Part shown: in pieces, positions 8,285 to 16,930 of the stretch
Layout: each line of letters starts with the position of its first letter
How positions within the stretch are numbered: the first letter of the stretch is position 1
From: Mediterraneibacter massiliensis
GTDB lineage: Bacteria; Bacillota; Clostridia; Lachnospirales; Lachnospiraceae
Direction of reading: 5' to 3'
NCBI RefSeq assembly: GCF_001487105.1
Contig: NZ_LN913001.1
Location: forward strand, 707,353 to 771,352
DNA: 64,000 nt
Translations under genes and position numbers: made by a program
Notes under the pieces: generated by a model
The model's database searches: none
Told to the model about the DNA's origin: nothing
The model's input: the letters and a program-made list of their open reading frames with translations, nothing else

Positions 8285-9563
8285 TAAAGGAAAGAAGAAG
8301 CAGGATAAAAAGAGGAAGTTTCTTATTTTTGCGGCAGTATTGCTGTGCCTGATCTGCATAGCGGTGATTGGAATGAGTATCCGAGAGATCATAGAGAAAA
8401 GCGCAGAAACATCTTCTGTAGGATCCCGCCCGAAGACAACAAAAGACAGCGGGCATACGCAGGAAAAACGACCGGAGAAAAAAGAGAACGAGGAGATACA
8501 ACAGCCGAAAAAAAGCGTATCTGAAGCAGAAAGAATTCTTTTGGAGATGACAGTGGAAGAAAAAGCGGCGCAGCTTTTTATCATTACGCCGGAGACATTG
8601 ACCCAGGAAGAAGTTTTAACGCAGGCGGGAGACGTATTGCAAAATGCATTCGCATCTTATCCGGTAGGCGGTTTTATCATGATGCAGGGAAATATCGTAT
8701 CTCCCGAGCAGATCACTGAGCTGAATCATACGATAGAGGGAATGAGTATCAATGCGGTTGGATTAAAGCCTTTTCTCGCGGTAGACGAAGAAGGCGGGAC
8801 AGTCGCAAGGATCGCGGGAAATGAGACGTTCCCTGTGGAAAATAGGGGGAACATGAGCGATGTAGGAAGTACCGGTGATCCGATGAAGGCATATGAGACT
8901 GGGGCTTATATAGGTGGTTATCTGGCAGAATATGGCTTTAACCTGGATTTTGCGCCGGATGCGGATATATGGCTGAATCCGGAGAACACAGTTGTCCGGT
9001 ATCGTTCCTTTGGATCGGATGTACAGCTTGTGTCCGATATGACAGCAGCGGCTGTGCGGGGCTTTCACAGCGCGGGTATTTGCACAGCTTTGAAACATTT
9101 TCCGGGACATGGCGGGACTGCCGAAGATTCGCATGAGGGTTTTGCTTATGCGGCGAGGAGTCCGGAAGAACTTAGAGAGTGCGAATTCCTTCCTTTTCAG
9201 GCAGGTATAGAAGCGGGAAGTGAATTCGTTATGATAGGGCACATAACGGTGCCGGAAATAACAGGAGAGGGCACACCGGCAACGCTTTCTGGAAATATGG
9301 TGACAGACATTCTGCGCAAGGAGCTGGGATATGAAGGGATCATTGTCACAGATGCCATGAATATGGGAGCAATCTCCGCAAATTATTCCTCGGATACAGC
9401 AGCGGCAGAGGCGGTAAAAGCAGGCGTAGATATGATTTTAATGCCGGCAGATTTTTATGGCGCATACGAGGGAATCTTAAGTGCGGTGGCCAGCGGAGAA
9501 ATTTCAGAGGAGCGCCTGGATGAATCGGTCAAAAGGATTATAGAGTTAAAATTAAAACTATAG
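8268..9563 (+). CDS. Membrane-anchored family 3 glycoside hydrolase (NagZ-like)
   Basis: A 431-residue protein. GTG 8268 is preferred because AGGA ends seven bases upstream; ATG 8274 is the alternative. A basic N-terminus and one hydrophobic segment (about residues 18-36) form a signal anchor. A linker and a family 3 TIM barrel follow. Diagnostic residues are KHFPGHGG at 276-283, the Asp-Ser-His dyad at 287-289 and the likely nucleophile D362 in TDAMNMGAI. Known: this branch hydrolyses beta-N-acetylhexosaminides, including cell-wall muropeptides. Inferred: an external exo-glycosidase acting on wall or mucin-type glycans. Overlap with the lectin-like gene suggests the two act together. Confidence 0.9.
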   Translation: MSMKTDKGKKKQDKKRKFLIFAAVLLCLICIAVIGMSIREIIEKSAETSSVGSRPKTTKDSGHTQEKRPEKKENEEIQQPKKSVSEAERILLEMTVEEKAAQLFIITPETLTQEEVLTQAGDVLQNAFASYPVGGFIMMQGNIVSPEQITELNHTIEGMSINAVGLKPFLAVDEEGGTVARIAGNETFPVENRGNMSDVGSTGDPMKAYETGAYIGGYLAEYGFNLDFAPDADIWLNPENTVVRYRSFGSDVQLVSDMTAAAVRGFHSAGICTALKHFPGHGGTAEDSHEGFAYAARSPEELRECEFLPFQAGIEAGSEFVMIGHITVPEITGEGTPATLSGNMVTDILRKELGYEGIIVTDAMNMGAISANYSSDTAAAEAVKAGVDMILMPADFYGAYEGILSAVASGEISEERLDESVKRIIELKLKL

Positions 9564-9580
9564 TATTCATAAAAAAGTAC

Positions 9581-9609
9581 TTGCATTTTTACTTTTCTTA
9601 AAGTATGAT
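9581..9609 (+). promoter_or_regulatory. Promoter for the pseudokinase/Ig-like unit
   Basis: TTGCAT (9581-9586), a 17-base spacer and TATGAT (9604-9609). It lies in the 146-base gap after the glycosidase gene, so the next two genes form a separate unit. Confidence 0.6.
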
Positions 9610-9684
9610 ACAAGTACTTTCTATTATTTCTATTTCATGTAAAGTATTTTCAATATCGGGTCTGATAAAATTTCAAAGAGGAAA

Positions 9685-9750
9685 ATGAAAAAAAGATTGT
9701 TTGTAAACGTTGCGGCGGGAAAATGTATTGAGCAAAGAGCAGACATATGA
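9685..9750 (+). CDS. Possible 21-residue leader peptide or displaced N-terminus of the pseudokinase gene
   Basis: An ATG at 9685 follows AAAGAGGAAA and opens a short frame (MKKRLFVNVAAGKCIEQRAD..) ending in TGA at 9748-9750. It overlaps the pseudokinase frame, which itself has only TTG starts and no clear ribosome site. It may be a coupled leader peptide, or the original N-terminus separated by a frameshift or a single-base sequencing error. A homologue alignment would decide. Confidence 0.35.
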   Translation: MKKRLFVNVAAGKCIEQRADI

Positions 9751-10942
9751 GGTATTTCGGTTTATTGAGTATGGCACACAGTGCAGGCAGAGTCTGGATT
9801 GTGTACAGGGTTTTTTGCTGATCGACTATCTGAAAGAATATCCAAGAGTGGAGAAAGATTGTCTTTTCAGATGGTTCAGACAGCTGGGACATTTGTTGGA
9901 GCAGTATCAGTGCTGTAAAAAAGGGCGCTGCTACCGATATCTGAATCCATACAGTGTATTAGTGATGGATGGAAATGTATTTCTTCTGGATCTGGAGTCA
10001 CCAGAGAATGAAGAGGCGCTTAAAAATATGCAGAAAAGGACAGTGAGCAGTCATTTTGTAAGGCCGATATTTGAACGGAAGACAGATACGGCAGTTCAGA
10101 TCGATCTGTTCTGCATGGGGAAGATCATGCAGTTTATTCTGTCCTATGCAGAGGTGTATCCTGCGTTGGGAAGACGAGAAGAACATTTGCTCAGGCGGGT
10201 GATACAAAGATGTTTGGGAGAATCGGTGAGAAATTATGAGAGTTTTGCACAGCTGCAAAAGGCTTTGCCTCAAGTAAAGGAAAAAAGGAATAAAAAGGGC
10301 GTAAGGTACAGATACATTGTTTTTATAGGGAGTTTTGCGGCATTATGCATAGGAAGTGTTTTGTTTATATCCGGAAAAGACGAAGGAACTAAAAAAGAGG
10401 AAGCTGTGCAGAAAGACATACAGGAAGATGTGTCGGAACATATGCAAGAAAGCGGTACGGCTCAGCAGAGAGCGGAAAAGAAGAAGGATGAAACACAGAC
10501 GGACAGTATGCGCGAGGAAGGGCAGGAAGACAAAATAAAAGAAGGGGAAGAAAGCCTGTCATCTGATGAGGGTGAACGGATTGTGGCGTCATTGAAGGAA
10601 GGACTTTTGTTAAATACCTCTGCGGAAAACCAAGAGGTGATCGTAAAAGGAAAGGAATTGGAAGCAGAGATATTGCGGTGTTTAGCCGCTGCGTATGAGC
10701 GAGAAGAAATGTTATTGGAAGCGGCAGGGGCTTATGCAAGGCTGTGTGAAATAGAAGAACAGCCGGAGCGTGTGGAGATGGCAGGCATAAAGAAGATGAA
10801 GTTGGAAGCAGGGGCGGGACAGTATGCGCAGGCGATACTGACAGGTGAAGAATTGCTTAAGAAATTGGAAGATTCCGAAGAGATCGAGGCGTTGATCAGG
10901 GAGTATGAAAAAGAAGGAGGAAAAGAGCACAATGAGGAATAA
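9710..10942 (+). CDS. Membrane pseudokinase with TPR-like extracytoplasmic tail
   Basis: About 410 residues; the start is uncertain (TTG 9710 or TTG 9728). Residues 10-185 look like a degenerate protein kinase. YLNPYS at 77-82 stands where HRDxKPxN should be, LDLES at 93-97 replaces the DFG loop, and QIDLFCMGKIM near 130-140 matches the kinase F-helix. The catalytic Asp of HRD and the glycine-rich loop are absent, so phosphotransfer is unlikely. One helix spans about 201-221. The outer part is charged and then helical, like TPR repeats. Known parallel: EssB of type VII secretion is also a membrane pseudokinase, but no EssC-type ATPase or WXG protein is present here. It overlaps the next gene by 11 bases. 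Confidence 0.65.
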   Translation: MRRENVLSKEQTYEVFRFIEYGTQCRQSLDCVQGFLLIDYLKEYPRVEKDCLFRWFRQLGHLLEQYQCCKKGRCYRYLNPYSVLVMDGNVFLLDLESPENEEALKNMQKRTVSSHFVRPIFERKTDTAVQIDLFCMGKIMQFILSYAEVYPALGRREEHLLRRVIQRCLGESVRNYESFAQLQKALPQVKEKRNKKGVRYRYIVFIGSFAALCIGSVLFISGKDEGTKKEEAVQKDIQEDVSEHMQESGTAQQRAEKKKDETQTDSMREEGQEDKIKEGEESLSSDEGERIVASLKEGLLLNTSAENQEVIVKGKELEAEILRCLAAAYEREEMLLEAAGAYARLCEIEEQPERVEMAGIKKMKLEAGAGQYAQAILTGEELLKKLEDSEEIEALIREYEKEGGKEHNEE

Positions 10943-12974
10943 AAAAGTACAGCGCATTTGTATATATGTTATCTATGTTATCTGCGCAGCAGTAGCAGTT
11001 TGGCTGTGCATGGGTCTTTCTCCTGTTAAGGAAGAAACGCACGGAAAAGAGAAGGAAGAAATGGAGGACACAGAAGAAAACTGTGAAAAACCACAGATCC
11101 TTTGCTCTTCACCGGACGGGACAAATGGATGGTACCGGTCGGCGCCAAAGGTGCAGATCATCCATACGGATGAGAATACGGTCACGCGATATGAGATCAA
11201 GTCTGAGTCGGGCAAACAGATAGACGGAGAATTAAAGTGGGAAGAGGTGATAGAATACACCGTGCCGGAAGACTTCTGGGAGGAAGGGGAACATACGATT
11301 CGGGTGTGGATGACAGATGCCGAAGAAGAAATCTACAAAGAAGAACGGAGCGTGAGAGTAGACAGAATAGCTCCTGTGGTACCGGAAATCTCCTATCCGA
11401 CTGTAAGTGAGTATATGTTCTGTACAAATACAGAGTTGGAGATTGCAGCGAGCAGCGCAGATCAAGTATCCGGAATCGAGAAGATTGTTTTTATGCAGGA
11501 GGAGACAGAGTTTGGATGTATAGAGGAAAAGAAGGGAAGCATAGTCGTCTCACCGCCGTTCTATGGAAAGCTGCATGTATATGCGGTAGATAAAGCAGGA
11601 AACAAGAGTATAGACTGTAGTACAGAAGAAATTTTGTGCGAGGCCGAGGAACCGGAGATTTCCATAAGCATGCCGGAGACAGAAAGTGGATGGTATACAG
11701 ATGGAGTGGATATTATTGTGGATATATGGGAAATGGTCAGCGAAATGGAAAAATGTGCAGGGCTCAAAGAAGTCTGCTGTTTTGTCAATGGAAACGGCGT
11801 ATGGGAAAAGTCGTATAATCGGGAAGACAATATTAAGCAGGAGCATATACTTCTGCGAGCAGAAGAAAGGTCGTTTTCAAAGGAGCCGGTTCAGATTGTG
11901 ATAGAAGCAGCGGATTATGCAGGAAACACAGCGGTGCAAAGCAGAGAGATATACATAGACGGACAAACGCCTTTGATCAGGGCAGAAGGGCTCTATGAAG
12001 ATATGATCACGGCACAGGCACAGACGGTCAGAATCTATATAGAAGATGAAAATATAGTAGAAGATTTTCATATAGAGATCAGCAGGACAAGTCCGGAAGG
12101 AGAAGTATATACAGAGGCCGGAGGAACACCGGTGGTTTATAAAGAGACGGAACAGGCAAGGGAGATCGGATATACATTGACAGAAGAAGGGGAGTATCGA
12201 TGTGTGGTGACAGCGGAAGATCAGGCAGGGCATATGCATACAGAGGAATATCATTTCATTTTGGACAAAACGAGCCCGGTCATACGATATGTCAGTCAGC
12301 TCAATGGGATATATATTCCGTATTTTGAATGGAATTATGGAAAAGAGGAATTGATACAGGATTTTACAGACTATACCTATCATATATATATGGATGGCAT
12401 GCCCTATCTTGCGGGAGAGAGGATAACAGAGGAGGGGGCGAAGATCTTGCAGGTGACAGCAGAAGACAAGGCGGGCAATGTATCAAATGCATATGCTGTA
12501 TTTATAATCGATCATACAGCGCCGAATATTCGATGGAAAGGTGTGGAAAATGGGAAGATATATAAAGAAAAAGCGGTTCTTTCTGTCTGGGTAGACAAAG
12601 AAGGGGAATGGCTGCGAAAGATCGAGATCAATGATGAACAGCAGAAGATCGGTCCTGGCAGTCAGATCATACAATATGAGTTTTCTGCTGCCGGACAGTA
12701 TCAGATCACGGCAGAGGCAGAAGACTTGGCAGGTAACAGAAGTAAGAGCGAGATGACCTTTACCGTGCAACAACAGATGACGGCGGCAGAACGTATGGCA
12801 GAGCCGGTGAGAAATCTGTTCAGAGAGGAGAAGGACAGTGGGCGAAGAAAGGAAAAAGATGTGAATGACAGCCTTCATGTTCTGTGGGGCTTGGGGATTC
12901 TTTTGCTGGGAAGCGTGCTGATAATTGTTGGGAGAATGCATAGAGGTTGGCACAGAAAAGATCCTAAGGAATAA
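10932..12974 (+). CDS. Surface protein with repeated bacterial Ig-like domains and two membrane anchors
   Basis: About 680 residues. ATG 10932, behind AAGGAGG, is preferred over the in-frame ATG 10905, which lies before that site. An N-terminal hydrophobic segment (about residues 7-26) leads into a long extracellular part with several Ig-like domains. The motif D-x-A-G-N/H recurs five times (DKAGNKS, DYAGNTA, DQAGHMH, DKAGNVS, DLAGNRS), each near the end of a beta-sandwich unit. A C-terminal helix (LGILLLGSVLIIVG) and a basic tail follow. No sortase motif is seen. Such repeats usually act as stalks or adhesive modules. Its start overlaps the pseudokinase gene end, so the pair is probably made together. 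Confidence 0.8.
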   Translation: MRNKKVQRICIYVIYVICAAVAVWLCMGLSPVKEETHGKEKEEMEDTEENCEKPQILCSSPDGTNGWYRSAPKVQIIHTDENTVTRYEIKSESGKQIDGELKWEEVIEYTVPEDFWEEGEHTIRVWMTDAEEEIYKEERSVRVDRIAPVVPEISYPTVSEYMFCTNTELEIAASSADQVSGIEKIVFMQEETEFGCIEEKKGSIVVSPPFYGKLHVYAVDKAGNKSIDCSTEEILCEAEEPEISISMPETESGWYTDGVDIIVDIWEMVSEMEKCAGLKEVCCFVNGNGVWEKSYNREDNIKQEHILLRAEERSFSKEPVQIVIEAADYAGNTAVQSREIYIDGQTPLIRAEGLYEDMITAQAQTVRIYIEDENIVEDFHIEISRTSPEGEVYTEAGGTPVVYKETEQAREIGYTLTEEGEYRCVVTAEDQAGHMHTEEYHFILDKTSPVIRYVSQLNGIYIPYFEWNYGKEELIQDFTDYTYHIYMDGMPYLAGERITEEGAKILQVTAEDKAGNVSNAYAVFIIDHTAPNIRWKGVENGKIYKEKAVLSVWVDKEGEWLRKIEINDEQQKIGPGSQIIQYEFSAAGQYQITAEAEDLAGNRSKSEMTFTVQQQMTAAERMAEPVRNLFREEKDSGRRKEKDVNDSLHVLWGLGILLLGSVLIIVGRMHRGWHRKDPKE

Positions 12975-13003
12975 AGGAGATAAGAAACCCCATAAAAGGG
13001 AGG

Positions 13004-13035
13004 ATGCCAGGCGGCTGGTCATCAGCCCCTGGCAT
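13004..13035 (+). terminator. Strong hairpin after the Ig-like gene
   Basis: ATGCCAGG (13004-13011) pairs with CCTGGCAT (13028-13035) and the inner GGCTG pairs with CAGCC around a five-base loop. There is no clear T-run, so termination is likely but not certain. The gap 13036-13190 shows nothing else I can name. Confidence 0.55.
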
Positions 13036-13190
13036 GTATTATGAAAAAGTTTATTCAAAATAGTATGATTCATACTTGATAACGTCAATTGTAATTGTTT
13101 TTTAATTGATATCTATAGTATAGGCGATATAGATGAAAAAACAATGATGAGAAAGTGAATGTTTTTTAAAAGATAAATGAACAAAATATG

Positions 13191-13220
13191 AACGTGAGAC
13201 TGCCGAAGCAGTCTCACGTT
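13191..13220 (-). terminator. Terminator of the glutamate dehydrogenase unit
   Basis: A perfect 13-base stem (13191-13203 with 13208-13220) around a four-base loop, 11 bases past the gdhA stop. On the minus strand it is followed by T-rich sequence. Confidence 0.85.
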
Positions 13221-13231
13221 CATTAGGGGAT

Positions 13232-14494
13232 TTATGGCCAGATAGCTCTTGCTTTTTTTGCTTCAACGACCCGCTTAACTGCGATAAGATAAGCACCGGT
13301 ACGTAAAGTAGTATTTTTGTTCTGTGCAATGTCCCAGACAGCTTCAAATGCCGGATCCATAATATTTTTGAGCTTTTCATTTACTTCAGCTTCCGTCCAG
13401 CTTACAGACTGGATGTTTTGTACCCATTCAAAATAGGAAACAACGACACCGCCTGCGTTGGCAAGGATATCAGGAACTACAGTGATACCTTTTTTGTTCA
13501 GGGTGTCATCTGCATCAGAGGCGATCGGTCCATTTGCTGCTTCAACGATGATCTCCGCTCTGATACGATCGGCATTCGAAGCGTTGATCTGGTTTTCTAA
13601 AGCTGCAGGAACTAATACTTTGACATCCAGTTCCAAAAGTTCCTCATTGCTGATTCTTGTCATGCCTGGTTCTTCATATCCGGAAAGCAGATTTTTCCTG
13701 TCTTTGGACAGATAGTCGATGATCGCCGGAATGTTTAATCCGTCTTTATTATAGATGCCGCCGGATACATCACTGACAGCAACGACTTTCATTCCTTCTT
13801 TGTCAAGCAGTTTCGCTGTGATGCTGCCGACATTTCCCATACCCTGTACAGCCACAGATGTGCCTTCAACAGGGACATTTAATTTATGCAGGATATTTTT
13901 GGTTGTGAACATAACACCGCGTCCGGTCGCTTCATTTCTTCCGAGAGCGCCGCCCAGTTCGATCGGTTTGCCCGTTACGACGCCGTGTACACAATGTCCT
14001 TTGAGCATACTGTACGTATCCATCATCCATCCCATAACAGTGGCATTGCTTCCTACGTCCGGAGCTGGGATATCCTGTTCTGGTCCGATCAATGGAGCGA
14101 TGGCAGCTGTAAAACGGCGTGTGATCGCGCGAAGCTCGCGTTCGGATAATTTTGTCGGATCACAGACAACGCCGCCCTTGCCGCCGCCGTAAGGAATGTT
14201 CACGACTGCGCATTTGAAAGTCATCCATGCGGCAAGTGCTTTTACCTCGTTTTCATTGACTGCCGGATGAAAACGAATTCCGCCTTTTGCGGGACCTCTG
14301 GAAGTGGAATGTTGGATGCGGTAGCCTTCAAATACACGTGTAGTTCCGTCGTCCATACATACGGGAATAGCAACTTTGAGTTCACGCTCCGGATATTTGA
14401 TGGCTTCTATATCACTGTCTGAATAGCCGAGGATATCTGCTGCGTCTTTTACTGTTTTCAATACGTTATCATAAGGATTATATGTATTTGCCAT
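13232..14494 (-). CDS. gdhA: Glutamate dehydrogenase
   Basis: A 420-residue protein of the Glu/Leu/Phe/Val dehydrogenase family, the usual hexameric GDH length. It interconverts glutamate and 2-oxoglutarate plus ammonium with NAD(P). Visible: substrate-binding GPAKGGIRFHP, catalytic-lysine PYGGGKGG, the aspartate in PAPDVGSN and a GMGNVGS dinucleotide-binding turn. The ATG has GGAGAA upstream. It lies three bases after the aminotransferase stop. Together the pair can release ammonium from amino acids (transaminate, then deaminate) or run in reverse for assimilation. Gdh symbols vary between species. Confidence 0.95.
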   Translation of the reverse strand: MANTYNPYDNVLKTVKDAADILGYSDSDIEAIKYPERELKVAIPVCMDDGTTRVFEGYRIQHSTSRGPAKGGIRFHPAVNENEVKALAAWMTFKCAVVNIPYGGGKGGVVCDPTKLSERELRAITRRFTAAIAPLIGPEQDIPAPDVGSNATVMGWMMDTYSMLKGHCVHGVVTGKPIELGGALGRNEATGRGVMFTTKNILHKLNVPVEGTSVAVQGMGNVGSITAKLLDKEGMKVVAVSDVSGGIYNKDGLNIPAIIDYLSKDRKNLLSGYEEPGMTRISNEELLELDVKVLVPAALENQINASNADRIRAEIIVEAANGPIASDADDTLNKKGITVVPDILANAGGVVVSYFEWVQNIQSVSWTEAEVNEKLKNIMDPAFEAVWDIAQNKNTTLRTGAYLIAVKRVVEAKKARAIWP

Positions 14495-14497
14495 GAT

Positions 14498-15787
14498 TTA
14501 TTCTCCTTTATCATTTAATAATTTTTCGATTCCTGCAATTTGTACACATACAGTGAAAATATCCATTGCCTGTTCCAATTCGCCAAGAGTGGGATAGGTA
14601 GGAGCAATACGGATATTGCTGTCTTTGGGATCCTTTCCGTAAGGATAGGTGGCTCCGGCTCCCGTCATGATCACGCCGGCCGTCTTGGCAAGCTCAACGG
14701 TACGTTTCGCGCAGCCCGGGATCGTATCCAGTGAGACAAAATAGCCTCCTTTTGGATGACTCCATGTGGCAAGTCCGCTTTCTGCTAGGTTTGTTTCCAG
14801 TTTATCTAGTACAGCGTCGAATTTAGGCCGAAGCTGTTTGGCGAGAAGTTTCATATGAGCCTTCAAGTTTTCCGGAGTTTTAAAAAATTGTACATGCCGC
14901 AGCTGGTTTAATTTATCGTGACCGATTGTTTGTGCAGACATATGCTTCTTGAGTTCTTTTATATTATCCGGACTGGAAGCGGTCAAAGCGATGCCGGCTC
15001 CTGGGAAACTGATCTTAGAAGTAGAGAAGAAGTAATACGCACGGTTTGGATTGCCGACGCGGCTACATTCATCCAGGATATTTTTTAATGGTACTTCTTC
15101 ATAAATATGATGGATCCCATAAGCGTTATCCCAGAAGATACGAAAATCTTCTGCGGCAGTTTTCATAGAAGCCAGTTCTTCTACGACACGGTCACTGTAG
15201 CAGATACCCTGGGGATTGGAATGTAGAGGTACGCACCAGATTCCTTTAATGTAAGGATCACTGCCGACAAGTTCTTTGACTACATCCATATCAGGTCCGT
15301 CTTCAAGCAGCGGAACAGGGAGCATCTCAATTCCCAGTTCTTCACAGATTTTAAAATGTCTGTCATACCCGGGTACCGGACAGAGAAATTTAACCGGATG
15401 CCCGGCAAATTTGTGGAAGAGCCAGGGCTTTTCTCCTTGTGTCCCAAACATGCAGAGGAAAGAAAGTGTGTCAAACATGACATTTAGGCTGGAATTTCCT
15501 CCTATAATGATCTGTTCGGGAGCGATTCCCAGTGTCTCGCCTAAAAGCCGGCGGCATTCTGGAATGCCGTCCAGAATACCATAATTGCGCGCGTCTGTTC
15601 CGTCCTCTAATGTATAGGTGTCCATGGCTCCTAACAGAGGAGCGCTCAGATCGAGCTGTGAAGGCGCCGGTTTTCCGCGTGCCATGTTTAACTCCAGGTT
15701 TTGGGCACAGAAGGCATCATATTGTTTCTTGAGTTCACGAAGCATAGTTTTTAATTCTGTAGTAGAAGCCTCTGTAAATTTTTTCAT
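14498..15787 (-). CDS. PLP-dependent aminotransferase (aspartate aminotransferase type Ic-like)
   Basis: A 429-residue fold-type I aminotransferase. The pyridoxal phosphate lysine is in FFSTSKISFPGAG. Other features are N-terminal NMARGKPAP, NYGILDGIPE, GGNSSLN, DNAYGIHHIY and C-terminal RIAPTYP. The sequence fits the branch annotated as aspartate aminotransferase Ic rather than classical AspC; the amino donor is not provable from sequence. AGGAGGATC lies before ATG 15787. It is first in a two-gene operon with glutamate dehydrogenase, which would recycle its 2-oxoglutarate/glutamate pair. A LysR gene diverges from it. Confidence 0.88.
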   Translation of the reverse strand: MKKFTEASTTELKTMLRELKKQYDAFCAQNLELNMARGKPAPSQLDLSAPLLGAMDTYTLEDGTDARNYGILDGIPECRRLLGETLGIAPEQIIIGGNSSLNVMFDTLSFLCMFGTQGEKPWLFHKFAGHPVKFLCPVPGYDRHFKICEELGIEMLPVPLLEDGPDMDVVKELVGSDPYIKGIWCVPLHSNPQGICYSDRVVEELASMKTAAEDFRIFWDNAYGIHHIYEEVPLKNILDECSRVGNPNRAYYFFSTSKISFPGAGIALTASSPDNIKELKKHMSAQTIGHDKLNQLRHVQFFKTPENLKAHMKLLAKQLRPKFDAVLDKLETNLAESGLATWSHPKGGYFVSLDTIPGCAKRTVELAKTAGVIMTGAGATYPYGKDPKDSNIRIAPTYPTLGELEQAMDIFTVCVQIAGIEKLLNDKGE

Positions 15788-15841
15788 AAGATCCTCCTTT
15801 GAAATATTCCGAAAATATCTATTTCGTTTTTTCTTGCTTTT

Positions 15842-15870
15842 ATTATAAAAAAGCTCTAAAATAGAAGCAA
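15842..15870 (-). promoter_or_regulatory. Promoter of the aminotransferase-gdhA operon
   Basis: On the minus strand, TTGCTT (15865-15870), a 17-base spacer and TATAAT (15842-15847). The AT-rich stretch 15871-15927 separates it from the divergent LysR gene and probably contains the LysR sites. Confidence 0.7.
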
Positions 15871-15927
15871 ATATTTATATTTATATGTTAAATATAACCA
15901 AATACTTATAATGAGGAGGAAGTCCTT

Positions 15928-16878
15928 ATGTTTGGCGGAATGAATTACGTATATGAGGTGTATAAAGAAAGAAGTTTTTCAAAAGCAGCTGAAAAATTAT
16001 ACATATCTCAGCCGGCATTGAGCGCTATGATCAAAAAAATTGAGACGAAGATAGGGATGCCGCTGTTCGATCGCAGTATGACTCCTGTCCAGCTGACAGA
16101 ATGTGGGAAGAAATATATCAAGACAGCAGAAAAGATTATGGATCTGGAAGATGAATTTGCCTATTATGTAGGGAATCTTTCTGAATTGAAGACAGGGCAC
16201 TTGTCGGTGGGAGGGACATATTTGTTTTCTGCATTTATCATCCCCCCGATCATCAAGAAGTTTGGAGATACCTATCCTCACGTGAAAATCAGTTTGTTTG
16301 AGGGAGATACGCCGCTTCTGGAAGAAAAAATATTCGCGGGAGAATTGGATATACTGATCGATAACTACATATTGGATGAAAAAATCTATGAAAAGAAGAT
16401 TTTTATGGAAGAACATCTTATCTTAGCAGTGCCTGCCGCGTTTGAGAGCAACAAAAAGGTGAGAAAATACCAGATGACAGCAGAGGATATACGAAACGAT
16501 CTGCATCTGGATCCCATCTTTCCGGGAGTTCCCCTGCAGAATTTTAAAGATGTTCCGTTTGTCGTGCTTCGTTCTCACAATGATACGCGGGAACGGGTTG
16601 AGGCAATCTGCCGCAGAGCGGGAATGCAGCCCAAATATTCTCTGAAACTCAATCAGCTCCTTACTACGTATCATCTGACAGAATACGGTATGGGTGCGTC
16701 TTTTGTCAGTGATACAGTGGTTAAGAGTCTGCCGGCCGATGCAGGCGTTGTGTTTTATAAAATAGATGACCCGGAAACGGTGAGGGAAGTGTATTTGTAT
16801 TACCGGAAAAACAAATACCTGACACGGAGTATGTCGGAATTTATCAAGTTTGCGATACCAGAGATCGAGCTGCAATGA
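15928..16878 (+). CDS. LysR-family transcription regulator
   Basis: A 316-residue protein with an N-terminal winged helix-turn-helix (SFSKAAEKLYISQPALSAMIKKIE) and a two-lobe effector domain, normal LysR length. AGGAGG lies before the ATG. It is transcribed away from the aminotransferase-gdhA operon, the classical arrangement for a LysR protein that controls its neighbour and itself. The effector may be an amino or keto acid of that pathway (inference). The PEP/pyruvate-binding gene follows on the same strand. Confidence 0.9.
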   Translation: MFGGMNYVYEVYKERSFSKAAEKLYISQPALSAMIKKIETKIGMPLFDRSMTPVQLTECGKKYIKTAEKIMDLEDEFAYYVGNLSELKTGHLSVGGTYLFSAFIIPPIIKKFGDTYPHVKISLFEGDTPLLEEKIFAGELDILIDNYILDEKIYEKKIFMEEHLILAVPAAFESNKKVRKYQMTAEDIRNDLHLDPIFPGVPLQNFKDVPFVVLRSHNDTRERVEAICRRAGMQPKYSLKLNQLLTTYHLTEYGMGASFVSDTVVKSLPADAGVVFYKIDDPETVREVYLYYRKNKYLTRSMSEFIKFAIPEIELQ

Positions 16879-16930
16879 GAACAGGAATGAAGAGTATGTC
16901 ATGAAATGGCGCAGAAAAGAGGAGAAAGAG

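Noticed and set aside
127..12974. A type VII secretion locus, suggested by the pseudokinase, FHA-like and subtilase proteins
   Set aside because: No EssC/FtsK-type ATPase and no WXG100 protein is present, and the glycosidase and Ig-like genes do not belong to such loci.
13036..13190. A gene in the gap after the Ig-like protein
   Set aside because: The only frames are shadows without ribosome sites; the stretch is AT-rich spacer between convergent units.
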